A DNA stretch of 64,000 nt from CAXBID01 sp963815305 (GTDB lineage Bacteria; Bacteroidota; Bacteroidia; Flavobacteriales; Flavobacteriaceae), in assembly GCA_963815305.1 (NCBI GenBank), contig CAWFFW010000001.1:434001-498000 (forward strand). Reading direction: 5' to 3'. The notes under the pieces were generated by a model. The model saw nothing but the letters and a program-made list of their open reading frames with translations, was not told the DNA's origin and searched no databases. Shown here in pieces: positions 9,092 to 20,000 of the stretch. Both the position numbers and the translations under genes were made by a program. The number at the start of each line of letters is the position of its first letter. The first letter of the stretch is position 1.

Positions 9092-12000
9092 TTCTATGGT
9101 CTAATATGTCCTGTAAAATACGTGCAGACTTTTTATCATTAGGCGGTGAAAAAAGTTGATGATGGTCACCAGGAATATGATGTACATGCACCCCTTTTTT
9201 AGCAATACCGTCCCAACCCAAAGTAATGGTGTCATGCAAATAATAGGAATCATTTTCAACACGAAATAGATCTACCACCACATCTTGCGGTAAGATGTGA
9301 TATTTACCCATAGCCCGATTATTCATTTTATCCAACGCATAAGGCTGTTTGTATAGTATTTCGTGTTGCTCTTTTTTTCCATACTTCATCATTGAAATTC
9401 GATTTAGAATTTTTTCCTTTTTAATTTCAAATCTCATTTTAGTATGTTGCCAACTAGAAAGCATTTTGGACAGAACAAATAGCCCACTCTGGAATGAATA
9501 TGCGCATGAAGCTATTTTTTTTAGAATATCAGATGAATAGTAATAGCTAGGATGTACGTAAGTGTCTAACAAAGCTATCATGGTAATTTTCTTATTTTTA
9601 GCTAACATTTGACGTGCCATTTCATAAGCGATAATACCCCCAAAAGAATATCCGGCTAGGGCATAAGGCCCATTAGTATTGGATTTACAAATAACATCTA
9701 CATAATGGGCTGCTATGTCTTCAACCGTTCCAAGGGGTTCATCGATGCCATTGAGTCCTTTAGCTTGTAATCCGTATACAGGTTGATTATCATCTAGATT
9801 TTTTGCTAGCGCATTAAATATTAATACATTCAATCCGGCACCATGAACAATATAAAGCGGTGTTTTATTCCCTTCGGGTTTAATAGGTACTAAAGAATCC
9901 CAGGTAATAAACTGACTATCAATATTCAATAATTGTGCTAATTTTTCAACGGTAGAATATTCAAATAATGCTGAAAGAGGTAGTCTTTTCCCTGTTTCTT
10001 GCTCTAAAAGCGTCATCACTTTAACAGCTGTAAGGGAATGTCCTCCCAATTCGAAAAAATTACTAAAAATATCAACGTTATCTAGTTCTAAACATGTTTT
10101 CCAAATATCAGCAATAGTTTGTTCCGTTTTTGTTCTCGGTGGATTATAAGCTGGTTTATTTGATTTTGTTGGTGCTGTTTTTAATAAAGCATGTCTATCT
10201 AATTTACCATTAAGTGTTTTGGGTATGGCATCAATAAAATGAAAGCTACTAGGTATTAAGTGTGCGGGTAACTCTTTTTTTAAGGACGTTTTCCAACTAT
10301 TAATTTGATCATCGTTTTGTACGATATTTTTATGTGGTAAAATATGAGCTGTTAAATAATCAGAATTCGCTGAAACAATAGCTTCACTAACCCCTTCTAA
10401 TTTATTTAAACTTTGTTCAATCTCACCAAGTTCAATACGATGGCCTCTAATTTTAATTTGTTGATCTAACCGCCCTAAGCACTGTATTTCTCCTGATGGC
10501 AATAGCTTACCCAAATCGCCTGTAAGATAAATGATGTCATTTCTTTTTGAGCCAAACGGGTTTGATATAAATTTCTCAGAAGTTAAGTCTTCGCGTTTCC
10601 AATAGCCCAGAGCCACACCATCACCTCCAATTGCTATTTCGCCAATAGCTCCTTCAGGTAATAATTGTTTTTGATCGTTTAATATGTACAGTTGCGTATT
10701 GGCAATGGGTTTCCCAATGGTTATTAATTCATCTTCAGGTAGGATTTGCTTTGTAGAAGACCAAATGGTTGTTTCAGTAGGACCATACATATTCCATAAA
10801 GAATCACATTTTTTTAAAAGCTTTTTACTGAGGTCCAAAGGTAAATTTTCACCACCACAGAGGGCTTTTAGAGGTAATGGTTTGTCCCAGCCAGATTCTA
10901 ATAGCATTTTCCAAGTGGTAGGTGTTGCTTGTAATATACTAATATGTTCTTGATCTAATAATTCTAAAAGTAGTCGTCCGTCTCTAGCGGTTTCATTGGT
11001 GGTTAAAACTAAGGTAGCGCCTTTTAGTAACGGAGTAAATAATTCTAAACCAGCAATATCAAACGAGATGGTAGTAATAGAAAGCAGTCTGTCTGATGCT
11101 TTTATACCTGGTTTAACCATCATGCTGTAAAGAAAATTAACCAAATTTTTATGGGTAATAGTTACACCTTTAGGTTTACCAGTAGAACCTGACGTGTAAA
11201 GCATATACGCCATACTATCTGCATTAACTTTTATTTTAGAAAAAGAATGATTAGCATGATTTTGCGCTTTAACAGCATCCTCAATTAAAATATGTTGTAT
11301 AGATTGCGGAAATGATGCGCTCAGGTTAGCATCCGTTATTAAAAATTGAGCCCCCGAATCTTCTAACATATAGGCCAATCGAGATTGTGGGTATTTTGGA
11401 TCTAATGGAATGTAAGCAGCGCCACATTTTAATATGGCGATAAGCGTATAAAGCAACTCTGAACCACTAGGTAAAGAAACGCTAACAAAGTCTCCCGGTT
11501 TTATACCTTCATTTAAAAAATGATAAGCAAAGGTATTGATGTGCTCAACTAAGGCTGTATACGTAGTTTTTTCGTTATCAAATTCCAAGGCGATGTTGGT
11601 AGGTGTTACTAACGCTTGTTCTTCAATTAAAACATGTAATGGTTTATCGGGATAATCAGTTTCAGTAGCGTTTATGGTATTATAAACCTCTGAGTAATCA
11701 CGGGTGAAAATATGGGATAATGGTTTTTCAGGATTTGATATAAGGGTAGTCATGATATTTTCAAAGGAAGCCATCATCTGTTTTATGGTATCCGCTTTGA
11801 AAATGGAAGTATTATAAGACCATTCGAAAGTCAAATTAGTTTCTGACCCACTGGCATTCATGAAAATTTCAAAAATCTCATAAGATCTTGGGTTGCTACT
11901 TAATTCATAGGTTAGACTATGAAAAGAAACCCCATCATCCATACCGATATCAATATTGAAAACAATCGGCACCATAGGCACTCGTGACGGATTTCTGGAA

Positions 12001-13079
12001 ATAGGTAATTTTTGCAGTAAATGGCCAAAGCTTAGTTGTTGATGATCGTAGCTATCAAATAAATCTGATTTTCTTTGTTTAAGATAATCAATAAACGATA
12101 ATTGAGTGTTGAGTTGGGTTCTAAGCGGCAAAAGATTTACACAATGCCCAACCAATTGCGTTTTCCCTGATACGGATTGTCCTGCGGTTGGAAGCCCCAC
12201 TACAATATCATTTTGCTCCGTAATTTTAAATAGAAAGATATCAAACGCTGCAAGCAAGGTAGTAACTAAACTACAATTGGCAGTTATTCCAACTTTTTTG
12301 ATTAACGCGAGTAAATTTTTATCTAAATCTAAATCTAGACGATCACTTTTATAATTTCGTAATGAAGGATATTCAAAGTCAGTGGGTAAATGTAATACTG
12401 GTATCGAATCTTTGAACTGTTCTATCCAAAATTTTTGAATGTCTTTATAAGCGTTACTGTCAATTAACTCTTGTTGCTCATCGGCATAATTACTATAACT
12501 TTCTGATTCTGGTATTTCGATGTCTTTACCTTGGGTATAAGCCGAATAAAGTATTCCTAATTCTTGTAATATGATACCAATAGACCAACCATCGCAGATA
12601 ATATGATGGGCTGTCAATACAAATTGATATTCTGTTTCAGAGCGTTTTATTAAACCGAACTTAATTAAGGGACCTTTAGTTAAATCAAAAATAATTTCAA
12701 CATCATCTTTGATAAAATGGGCTATGAACTTATCTTGATCTTCAACAGAGCGACTTGAGATGTCTTTATGAACAAAATCAATGTCGGTACTTTTAAAAAC
12801 CGTCATAAAACGGCCGTCTGTACTGAAAACTGCTCGTAGCGATTGATGCCTGCTAATTAAAGTATTGCAGGCCTTTTCCATAGCCTCTTCATTCAAGGCG
12901 CCTTGAAATTTTAAAGATACAGATTCATTATAGGCTCTATTGGCATTTGAACCTCCTAGTTTGCAGGCAATCCAGATTTCCTCTTGGGCTTTTGTTGTAC
13001 TGATAACACGCTCAATTTCTGGTCCTGAAAATGGGTTAAAAGTGGTTGTTTTACCTGAATAGCTAGTTGGTTTTTGCAT
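9078..13079 (-). CDS. nonribosomal peptide synthetase, C-A-T-TE
   Basis: 1333 residues forming one complete terminal module. The condensation domain is at about 25-450, with the active-site motif HHIICDG at 158-164. The adenylation domain is at about 480-970 (YTSGSTGKPKG near 628-638, YGPTETT near 765-771, GKLDRHALL near 958-966). The thiolation domain has its serine at 1015 (GGHSL), and the type I thioesterase is at about 1075-1320 (GYSFGG with Ser1145, a candidate Asp near 1172, and His in GDHHQLF near 1306). My hand alignment to GrsA gives the pocket residues D-I-L-Q-L-G-M-I-W, one conservative change from a known glycine code. It would condense the upstream beta-amino intermediate with that amino acid and release the product. 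It lies 19 bases after the oxygenase gene and overlaps the phosphopantetheinyl transferase. Domain calls are secure; substrate is inference. Confidence 0.93.
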   Translation of the reverse strand: MQKPTSYSGKTTTFNPFSGPEIERVISTTKAQEEIWIACKLGGSNANRAYNESVSLKFQGALNEEAMEKACNTLISRHQSLRAVFSTDGRFMTVFKSTDIDFVHKDISSRSVEDQDKFIAHFIKDDVEIIFDLTKGPLIKFGLIKRSETEYQFVLTAHHIICDGWSIGIILQELGILYSAYTQGKDIEIPESESYSNYADEQQELIDSNAYKDIQKFWIEQFKDSIPVLHLPTDFEYPSLRNYKSDRLDLDLDKNLLALIKKVGITANCSLVTTLLAAFDIFLFKITEQNDIVVGLPTAGQSVSGKTQLVGHCVNLLPLRTQLNTQLSFIDYLKQRKSDLFDSYDHQQLSFGHLLQKLPISRNPSRVPMVPIVFNIDIGMDDGVSFHSLTYELSSNPRSYEIFEIFMNASGSETNLTFEWSYNTSIFKADTIKQMMASFENIMTTLISNPEKPLSHIFTRDYSEVYNTINATETDYPDKPLHVLIEEQALVTPTNIALEFDNEKTTYTALVEHINTFAYHFLNEGIKPGDFVSVSLPSGSELLYTLIAILKCGAAYIPLDPKYPQSRLAYMLEDSGAQFLITDANLSASFPQSIQHILIEDAVKAQNHANHSFSKIKVNADSMAYMLYTSGSTGKPKGVTITHKNLVNFLYSMMVKPGIKASDRLLSITTISFDIAGLELFTPLLKGATLVLTTNETARDGRLLLELLDQEHISILQATPTTWKMLLESGWDKPLPLKALCGGENLPLDLSKKLLKKCDSLWNMYGPTETTIWSSTKQILPEDELITIGKPIANTQLYILNDQKQLLPEGAIGEIAIGGDGVALGYWKREDLTSEKFISNPFGSKRNDIIYLTGDLGKLLPSGEIQCLGRLDQQIKIRGHRIELGEIEQSLNKLEGVSEAIVSANSDYLTAHILPHKNIVQNDDQINSWKTSLKKELPAHLIPSSFHFIDAIPKTLNGKLDRHALLKTAPTKSNKPAYNPPRTKTEQTIADIWKTCLELDNVDIFSNFFELGGHSLTAVKVMTLLEQETGKRLPLSALFEYSTVEKLAQLLNIDSQFITWDSLVPIKPEGNKTPLYIVHGAGLNVLIFNALAKNLDDNQPVYGLQAKGLNGIDEPLGTVEDIAAHYVDVICKSNTNGPYALAGYSFGGIIAYEMARQMLAKNKKITMIALLDTYVHPSYYYSSDILKKIASCAYSFQSGLFVLSKMLSSWQHTKMRFEIKKEKILNRISMMKYGKKEQHEILYKQPYALDKMNNRAMGKYHILPQDVVVDLFRVENDSYYLHDTITLGWDGIAKKGVHVHHIPGDHHQLFSPPNDKKSARILQDILDHRNEGV

Positions 13080-13098
13080 TCTTTACTACGACTAATTT

Positions 13099-13995
13099 CT
13101 AGTTCTTACTTGTTATTAAGTCAAGTAAATATATGGGGTATTTAAATATTGACAAATAAATATAAGCAATTTTTGATTTTACTTTGCTATTTTTTGATAG
13201 ACTTAAAGCAACTTCTTCTTTAAATGGTTTCCAATTTGAAGTGTTTAAGCAATCTTGAGCAATAGAAATAGTGGACGTTAAAGAATGTGCAGTGTGCCAC
13301 CAACCACAAGGAATAAATAACGTTTCTCCAGGGCCTACAGTAAAAGTGATAGGTGTTGCATGTTTACATAATGGAAATTTTTCAAGATCGATATTTTGAA
13401 TATCTGGAACTTCGGATATCCAACGATTTTCAGGTTTAGGATAAACGTAAGGCGTTTGGCTTGGAGGAATTACAGTGAATTCTTTTACGCCGTGAAGTTG
13501 TGTGATAAACGCATGAAGGCATAAATAATCATAATGAACATATGGGAATCTACCGCCCGGGCTACCAAAAAATATTTCTAAGGTTTCAGCACCCCCAAGA
13601 AAACGGGAGGGTAACAGCTTATTATGAGTCCAATCTGGAACTGAATATTTAAAACGCGGCGATACATCAGGAATTAATTCTGGATAGTCTCTATCCATTT
13701 GCAGTGTACACGGGTAGGGAGCAGGATTGTCAAGCGTAGATTTTTCCATTAAATCTATATAGTCCTTAAGTTTGAATTTTTGACCATCAACATTAATCTC
13801 TCGCTCACCGTAATTGGCCTTAAAAAATTCAGGTGTAAATTTTTCTTTCGCACTCCAATCTTTACAGGCGTCACCAATAACTACGGGATAATTAGCAAAC
13901 AAATGATTTTCAGCAAATTCGTTGTAGGTCATTCCGTATTTTTTTTCAACGACAATACTACCCACACGCGCTAATTCAACAGTTTTTGAAGCCAT
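13099..13995 (-). CDS. cupin-like/JmjC-type Fe(II)/2-oxoglutarate oxygenase
   Basis: 298 residues of the cupin_8/JmjC-like superfamily (relatives of FIH-type hydroxylases). The double-stranded beta-helix carries HYD (His154-x-Asp156) and a distal histidine in FIPCGWWHTAHS (His234 the likelier ligand), a complete iron-binding triad. LHGVKEFTVIPP is a family-typical core strand. Members hydroxylate proteins or small molecules, often at carbons beta to a carbonyl. Placed between the two megasynthetase genes (12 bases from one, 19 from the other), it is best read as the tailoring hydroxylase of the pathway, acting on a carrier-bound or released intermediate. A hydrophobic C-terminal segment (about 276-293) is unusual and could associate with membrane or partner. 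The substrate is unknown. Confidence 0.82.
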   Translation of the reverse strand: MASKTVELARVGSIVVEKKYGMTYNEFAENHLFANYPVVIGDACKDWSAKEKFTPEFFKANYGEREINVDGQKFKLKDYIDLMEKSTLDNPAPYPCTLQMDRDYPELIPDVSPRFKYSVPDWTHNKLLPSRFLGGAETLEIFFGSPGGRFPYVHYDYLCLHAFITQLHGVKEFTVIPPSQTPYVYPKPENRWISEVPDIQNIDLEKFPLCKHATPITFTVGPGETLFIPCGWWHTAHSLTSTISIAQDCLNTSNWKPFKEEVALSLSKNSKVKSKIAYIYLSIFKYPIYLLDLITSKN

Positions 13996-14007
13996 AATTA
14001 ATTAAAT

Positions 14008-17000
14008 TTATAAATTGATTTTAATGTATTCATCTTTTTTATTGTCATCTTTAACAAACCAAGCGGGATTTCCATCCTCGTCTATACCAAGACGTGCATG
14101 AGGTACAGGCGGTTTGTTAATACTATGAGAGGTTGTCTTCCTGGGTGTCTCCTCAATCTGTTTCGTGGTGTCTGAACCAAAAATACCTCCATGTACCAAG
14201 TCATCAATGGCTTCTTCAAATGCGTTGACTATTGTATTGATATCGTCTTGAGTATAAGCCAAGGTTAAAAAACAAGGAAAACCATCCCAAATATGAATGC
14301 CCTTTTCTCTCAATAACACAAATAAAAGTTCTGAGTAAGGTATCTCCTCTAAGAATTTTAATCGCCATAAAGAACCAAAATACATAATTTCCATAGGAAG
14401 ATTTTGATTTTTGAAGACTCTATTTAATGCTATAGCCATACCTTCAGTCATTACATTTAAGTTTTCTTGAAGTTTAGGACCTTTATCTTTCATAAATTCT
14501 AATGACGCTTTCGCGGAAGCCAGTGCTAGCGGATGACGAACGAAAGTACCCGCAAAATAAGTTACACCAACATCAGGATAAGAATCATCACCGTAATTCC
14601 AATGGCCACCATCAAGGGCATCCATATATTCTTTTTTACCAACGATGGCACCAATAGATAAGCCACCACCAATAACTTTTCCGTAGGTTCCAATATCCGC
14701 TTTAATATCATACATACCTTGTATGCCACCTGGATGCATTCTGAAGCCCGTAATAACTTCATCAAATATCAATGCCGTGTTAGACTGTGTTGTAATGTTT
14801 CTTACTTCTCTCAAGAATTCAATAGGCTGAAATTCTGGTCTTCTACTTTGTACAGGCTCTACAAGAACAGCGGCTAATTCATGAGCTCTCTCACGTATTA
14901 TATTTAAACTCTCTTCGGTACCATAATCTAATACCAAAACATTTTTTACAGCTTCAGGCATAATACCGGCAGCAGCAGGGAAAGACATCATTTTTTTTGA
15001 TCCTCTAACAATACCTTCATCATTTATACCATGATATGAACCTGAAAAAGCGACAATAAGGGAACGCCCAGTCACTGTTCTAGCGATACGCATAGCACCA
15101 AGAACAGCTTCAGAGCCTGTATTGCAAAGTCCTGCTCGGTCTTGCCCTGTAAATTCGCAAAGTAAATTACAAACCTCTCCAGCTAAAGGATGCTGCGGGC
15201 CAACTTCAAAACCACTTTCAATTTGGTTATGTAAGGCTTCTTTAATAAAGTCTGGCTGGTGGCCAAAAAGGCTAGAACCAAAACCATTTAGGGCATCAAT
15301 ATACTGATTGCCATCAATATCCCACAGTTTGTTACCAGCTGATTTTTCAATAACTATAGGGTAAATCAGTTCTTTAGTTAATGGTTTAAATCCAGAAACA
15401 ACGCGAGGGTCTGCCATATTAGCACGATGCTTTTGGGCGTAATTTTTACTACCCTTAGTTTTATGGTTGTAGGAGGAGATGAGTTTTTCTAAGAAGGTAA
15501 GTTGTTTATCATTTAATTCTTTTGATTGCTTTTCTATTCTAGGAGAAGCACCAAAGGGTTTTTTATGTTCTAATTTTTCCTCTTCAGATAACATATTTGA
15601 ATAAGTTTCTAACGGAGGAGTCTCAAAATTAGATGTGCTACTTAAAGGGGGATTTATTGTAGCACCGCGACCTTGCAATAATTCTACCTGTTGACCTAGC
15701 AATTGAAGTTGTTGAGCAATTAAGCCTAAAGATGTATTATCTTGACTGGATGAGTTATTATGTATTGAAGGAACAATAGCAGGTTTTGGTATATTATTGG
15801 TTTGTGTTACCGTAGGTGCAGGCGCAAATAAGTGGGCTGGAAGGCTTTCATCTAAATGGGTTGCTAAAAGATTTGGCGTACTCAATTCTTCGTTAAGTTG
15901 ACGAAAAGAGATAGGAGAATTAAATGCCTTTTTACATGCTATTGCTATTTGAGTTAAAATCAGTGAATCTAAACCTAGCTCCAAAAAGCTATAGTTCATG
16001 TCAGTATGTTCAACTTCAATACCTGAAGCGTTTAAAATTAATTCAGATATTTTATTTAAGATAATAGGTTTTCTCATAGGTATACTATTATGTGTTCTTT
16101 CAATTAATTCACCATTAATATGCGTTTTATCAGTTACAAGCGGCGATGTATTTATAATTTGTTCTGAAACCAATGGATTTATCCAACAGGGTTTTCTGTC
16201 AAAAACATAAGATGGTAATTTTAATTTTTGTCTCGTTTCTACGGCATAAAAAGCATCCCAATCTGGTCCTAGTCCATTTAGCCACAAATGACCTAGCGTA
16301 TTTAACAGAGCAGGATAGGCGTTTTCATTTTCTTTAGGAATAGGTAAACTTGGTAAAACAGTCATTAATTTTGAAGCTCCTTTTTGACTAGCCAATGTTG
16401 TTAATGCTTTTCCTGGACCAACTTCTAATAAAATACCTTCTTCTAATTTTAGAATAGTATCCATAGCTTTAGAAAATTGTACCGTTGCACGTAAATGGTT
16501 TGTCCAATAGTTTGGATCCGTAGCTTCTGAATCTTTAAGCCATGAGCCTGTAACTGTTGATATAATGGGTTTATTAGGTGTTTTAAGATTTATTTTTTCA
16601 ACTTCTTTTTTAAAGGTTTCCAAAACAGGATTCATCATAGTGGAATGAAACGCATGACTTGTGGCTAAAAACCGGTGTGGAATCTCTTGTTTTTTTAGAA
16701 TATCAATAAAGCCTTGAATAGTTTCAGTTTTACCAGAAACTACACATAAACGATCTGAATTAACAGCAGCTATGCACAGATTGCTTGGTAGTAACTCTAG
16801 CAAATCTTCTTCAGGTAGCCTAACAGATAACATACTGCCTTCTGGTAATGCACTTACAAGTTTCCCTCTGGTTGTAATTAACTTTAGAGCCTCTTCTAAA
16901 CTAAACACACCTGCTAAATGTGCACCTACAAATTCTCCAATACTATGGCCACAAAATGCTGTTGGTGTAACGCCCCAACTCATCCAAAGCTTTGCTAAGG

Positions 17001-20000
17001 CATATTCAATGACAAAAAGCGCAGGTTGAGTAAATTGAGTGTCTTTTAGAAGATTTTCAGCATCTTCATTATGGTTTTTAGGGAAAATTATTTGTTTTAT
17101 ATCTAAATTCAAAGTGTTTAAAAGGTATGCACTACACGTATCAAATGCTTTCCGGAATATAGCTTCATGCTCGTATAGGGCTTTTCCCATTTGTAAATAT
17201 TGAGCGCCTTGTCCAGGGAATAGGAATATGAGCTCATTAGGAACTGCTTTTAAATGTTTTGAATTTTGAGTATTGTTTTCTTTGTTTACAAGAAACTCTA
17301 AGGCTTCGATTGTATTTGCAGCCAATACAAATTTTCTATGATTGAAATTGTCTCTGGTTTTTTTTAATGAATAAGCTACATCTGCCAATACCAATGATGT
17401 GTCTTTATTTAAATAATCACCTAATTTTTCACCATATTTATTAAGGCTGTTTTCTGTTTTTGCAGACCAAGTTACTAATTGAACTGGACGATTTGATACA
17501 GATACCTCTGGTAATTCATTGCTATACTCTTCAACAACAATGTGAACATTTGTGCCTCCTACACCAAAAGAACTTATACCTGCACGCCTAGCACCATCTT
17601 CAATATCCCAATCACGCAATTTTGTATTGACATAAAATGGACTATTATCAAAATCTATAGCGGGATTTGGCTTTGTATAGCCTAATGATGGTGGTATTTT
17701 ACGATAATTTAAAGCTAAAATAGTTTTAATTAACCCAGCGACACCCGCCGCCGCTGTAAGATGCCCCATATTACTTTTTAAAGACCCGATGGCGCAATAA
17801 TTTTTATTTTTTTGTTCTCCAAAAGCAGTTTGAAGTCCCTCAATTTCTATAGGGTCGCCAAGTGGTGTTGCTGTACCGTGAGCTTCAATATAGCTAATTG
17901 AAGATGCAGGAACTTGCGCATCATGATGGGCTCTAACTATAGCCTCAGCTTGTCCATCAACACTTGGTGCAGAAAAACTTCCTTTTGCCCCACCATCATT
18001 ATTAACACCAACACCTTTTACGATACCATAAATAAAATCGCCATCTTTTTTTGCAGCTTCTAAATTTTTAAGCAAAATAACACCAGCACCATCGCTAAAA
18101 ACAGTACCCTTGGCGCGTTCGTCAAACGGACGGCAGTGCCCATCTGGACTTAATATGGAACCTTCTTGATAAAGATGACCACTGTGCATGGGTGCATGTA
18201 TATTAGATCCGCCAGCTAAAGCAATATCACATTGCCCGCTTCGTATGGCTTTAACGGCTTCTGCTATAGCAAGAAGCGATGTTGAACACGCAGAATGAAC
18301 GCTTACAGCAGGACCTTTTAGATTTAAATGATAGGCTGTTCTAGACGCTATATAATCTTTTTCGTTAACTGAATCTGTTTGAAGATATCCTATACTATCA
18401 ATTAAGTCTTTATTTGGAAGAATATTATTTTTATAATACGTATTCATTCCTGTACCGGCATAAACACCTATTCGTCCATCATAATGAAAAGGGAGATGAC
18501 CACTTTGCTCTAATGTTTCCCAGGCAATTTCTAAAAATAAGCGTTGCTGTGGATCCATCACCTCCGCAAGCTTTGGATTTAATCCAAAAAATGAAGCATC
18601 AAAGTTTTTAACTGTGGGAACAATACCTCTAGCTTTGACGTAATTAGGATCAGTTCTTAAGGTTTTAGGAATCGTCACATCGAGTTCATCTTCAGAGAAA
18701 AATGAAATGGTTTCTTTTCCATGTTTTAATACCTCCCATAGTTCATCTATAGATTGAGCTCCAGGAAATTTACCAGACATTCCTATAATAGCCACATCTT
18801 TGGAGAGAGGCATTTTTATATTATTTAAAACGGCTTCATCTGTGTTTGTTTGTTTATTAGGCTCTAGATAGCTAGCGATGTCTTTAATAGTTGGAAATTG
18901 ATACAGTTTTGTTACGGGTAATTTATAATTATATTTTTGTCTAATATTTAGTACGGATTTTTGAGCTAATAATGAAGTTCCTCCTAATTCAAAAAAATTA
19001 TCATCAACGCCAATTTTATCAAAACCTAATATATCAATCCATACTGCAGTTATATTTTTCTCTATCGTCGAGGTGGGTTTTTTATATAATGGTGCTGAAT
19101 CAGGTCTAGTTTGGTTTGGTAGTGGTAAAGATTTTCTGTCTATTTTGCCACTTGAAGTCAACGGAAAATTTTCAATGACAACATAAAAAGAAGGTAACAT
19201 ATACTTAGGAAGTATTAATGAAACCTTTTGGCGTAAAACATTTAAATCAATCAAATTATTTTCAGACTGTATATAAGCTATAAGTTGAGTTTGCTTTTCT
19301 GAATATTGACTCGTTATAACGACGGCTTGCTTTACATTGGTGATAGAATTAAGTGCCATTTCAACTTCAGCTAATTCAATTCTGTGTCCGCTTATTTTAA
19401 CTTGTTCGTCTTGTCTTCCTAAAAACTCAATATTCCCATCTAATTGATAACGAGCAATATCACCAGTGCGATAAACACGAATTATTTTTCCTTCGGGCGA
19501 TTCCCAATTAAAAAACTTCTCATCAGTCATGTCTTGGTTATTAAGATAACCCTCTGCCAAACATATTCCAGAAATATAAAGCTCGCCTATTTCTCCGTTA
19601 GGAACAGGCTTGAATTCAGCATCTAATATTAAAATAGACGTATTTGAAATGGGCTTTCCAATAGAAGGAAGTGTAGGCCAATGGTCTGGATGTCCTTCTA
19701 GTTTAAGCTCAGTGACCACATGTGCTTCCGTAGGCCCGTATTGATTATATAATATGCAGTTTTTTAATTTTTTAAATAAGGTTATTATCTGCGGTGTAAT
19801 TTTTAATTGCTCACCAGCAGTCATAATTTCATTTAAGCTGCTAGGGTATGTATCTAAGCTAATGGCAACTTCAGCTAGAGCTTGTAAAGCAACAAAAGGA
19901 AGAAAAAGTCTGTTGATTTTTTTTGTTACAATTAAATTTAGAAGCGCTATCATATCTAATCTCAAATCTTCATGAATTAGAACAAGAGTACCACCGGTAC

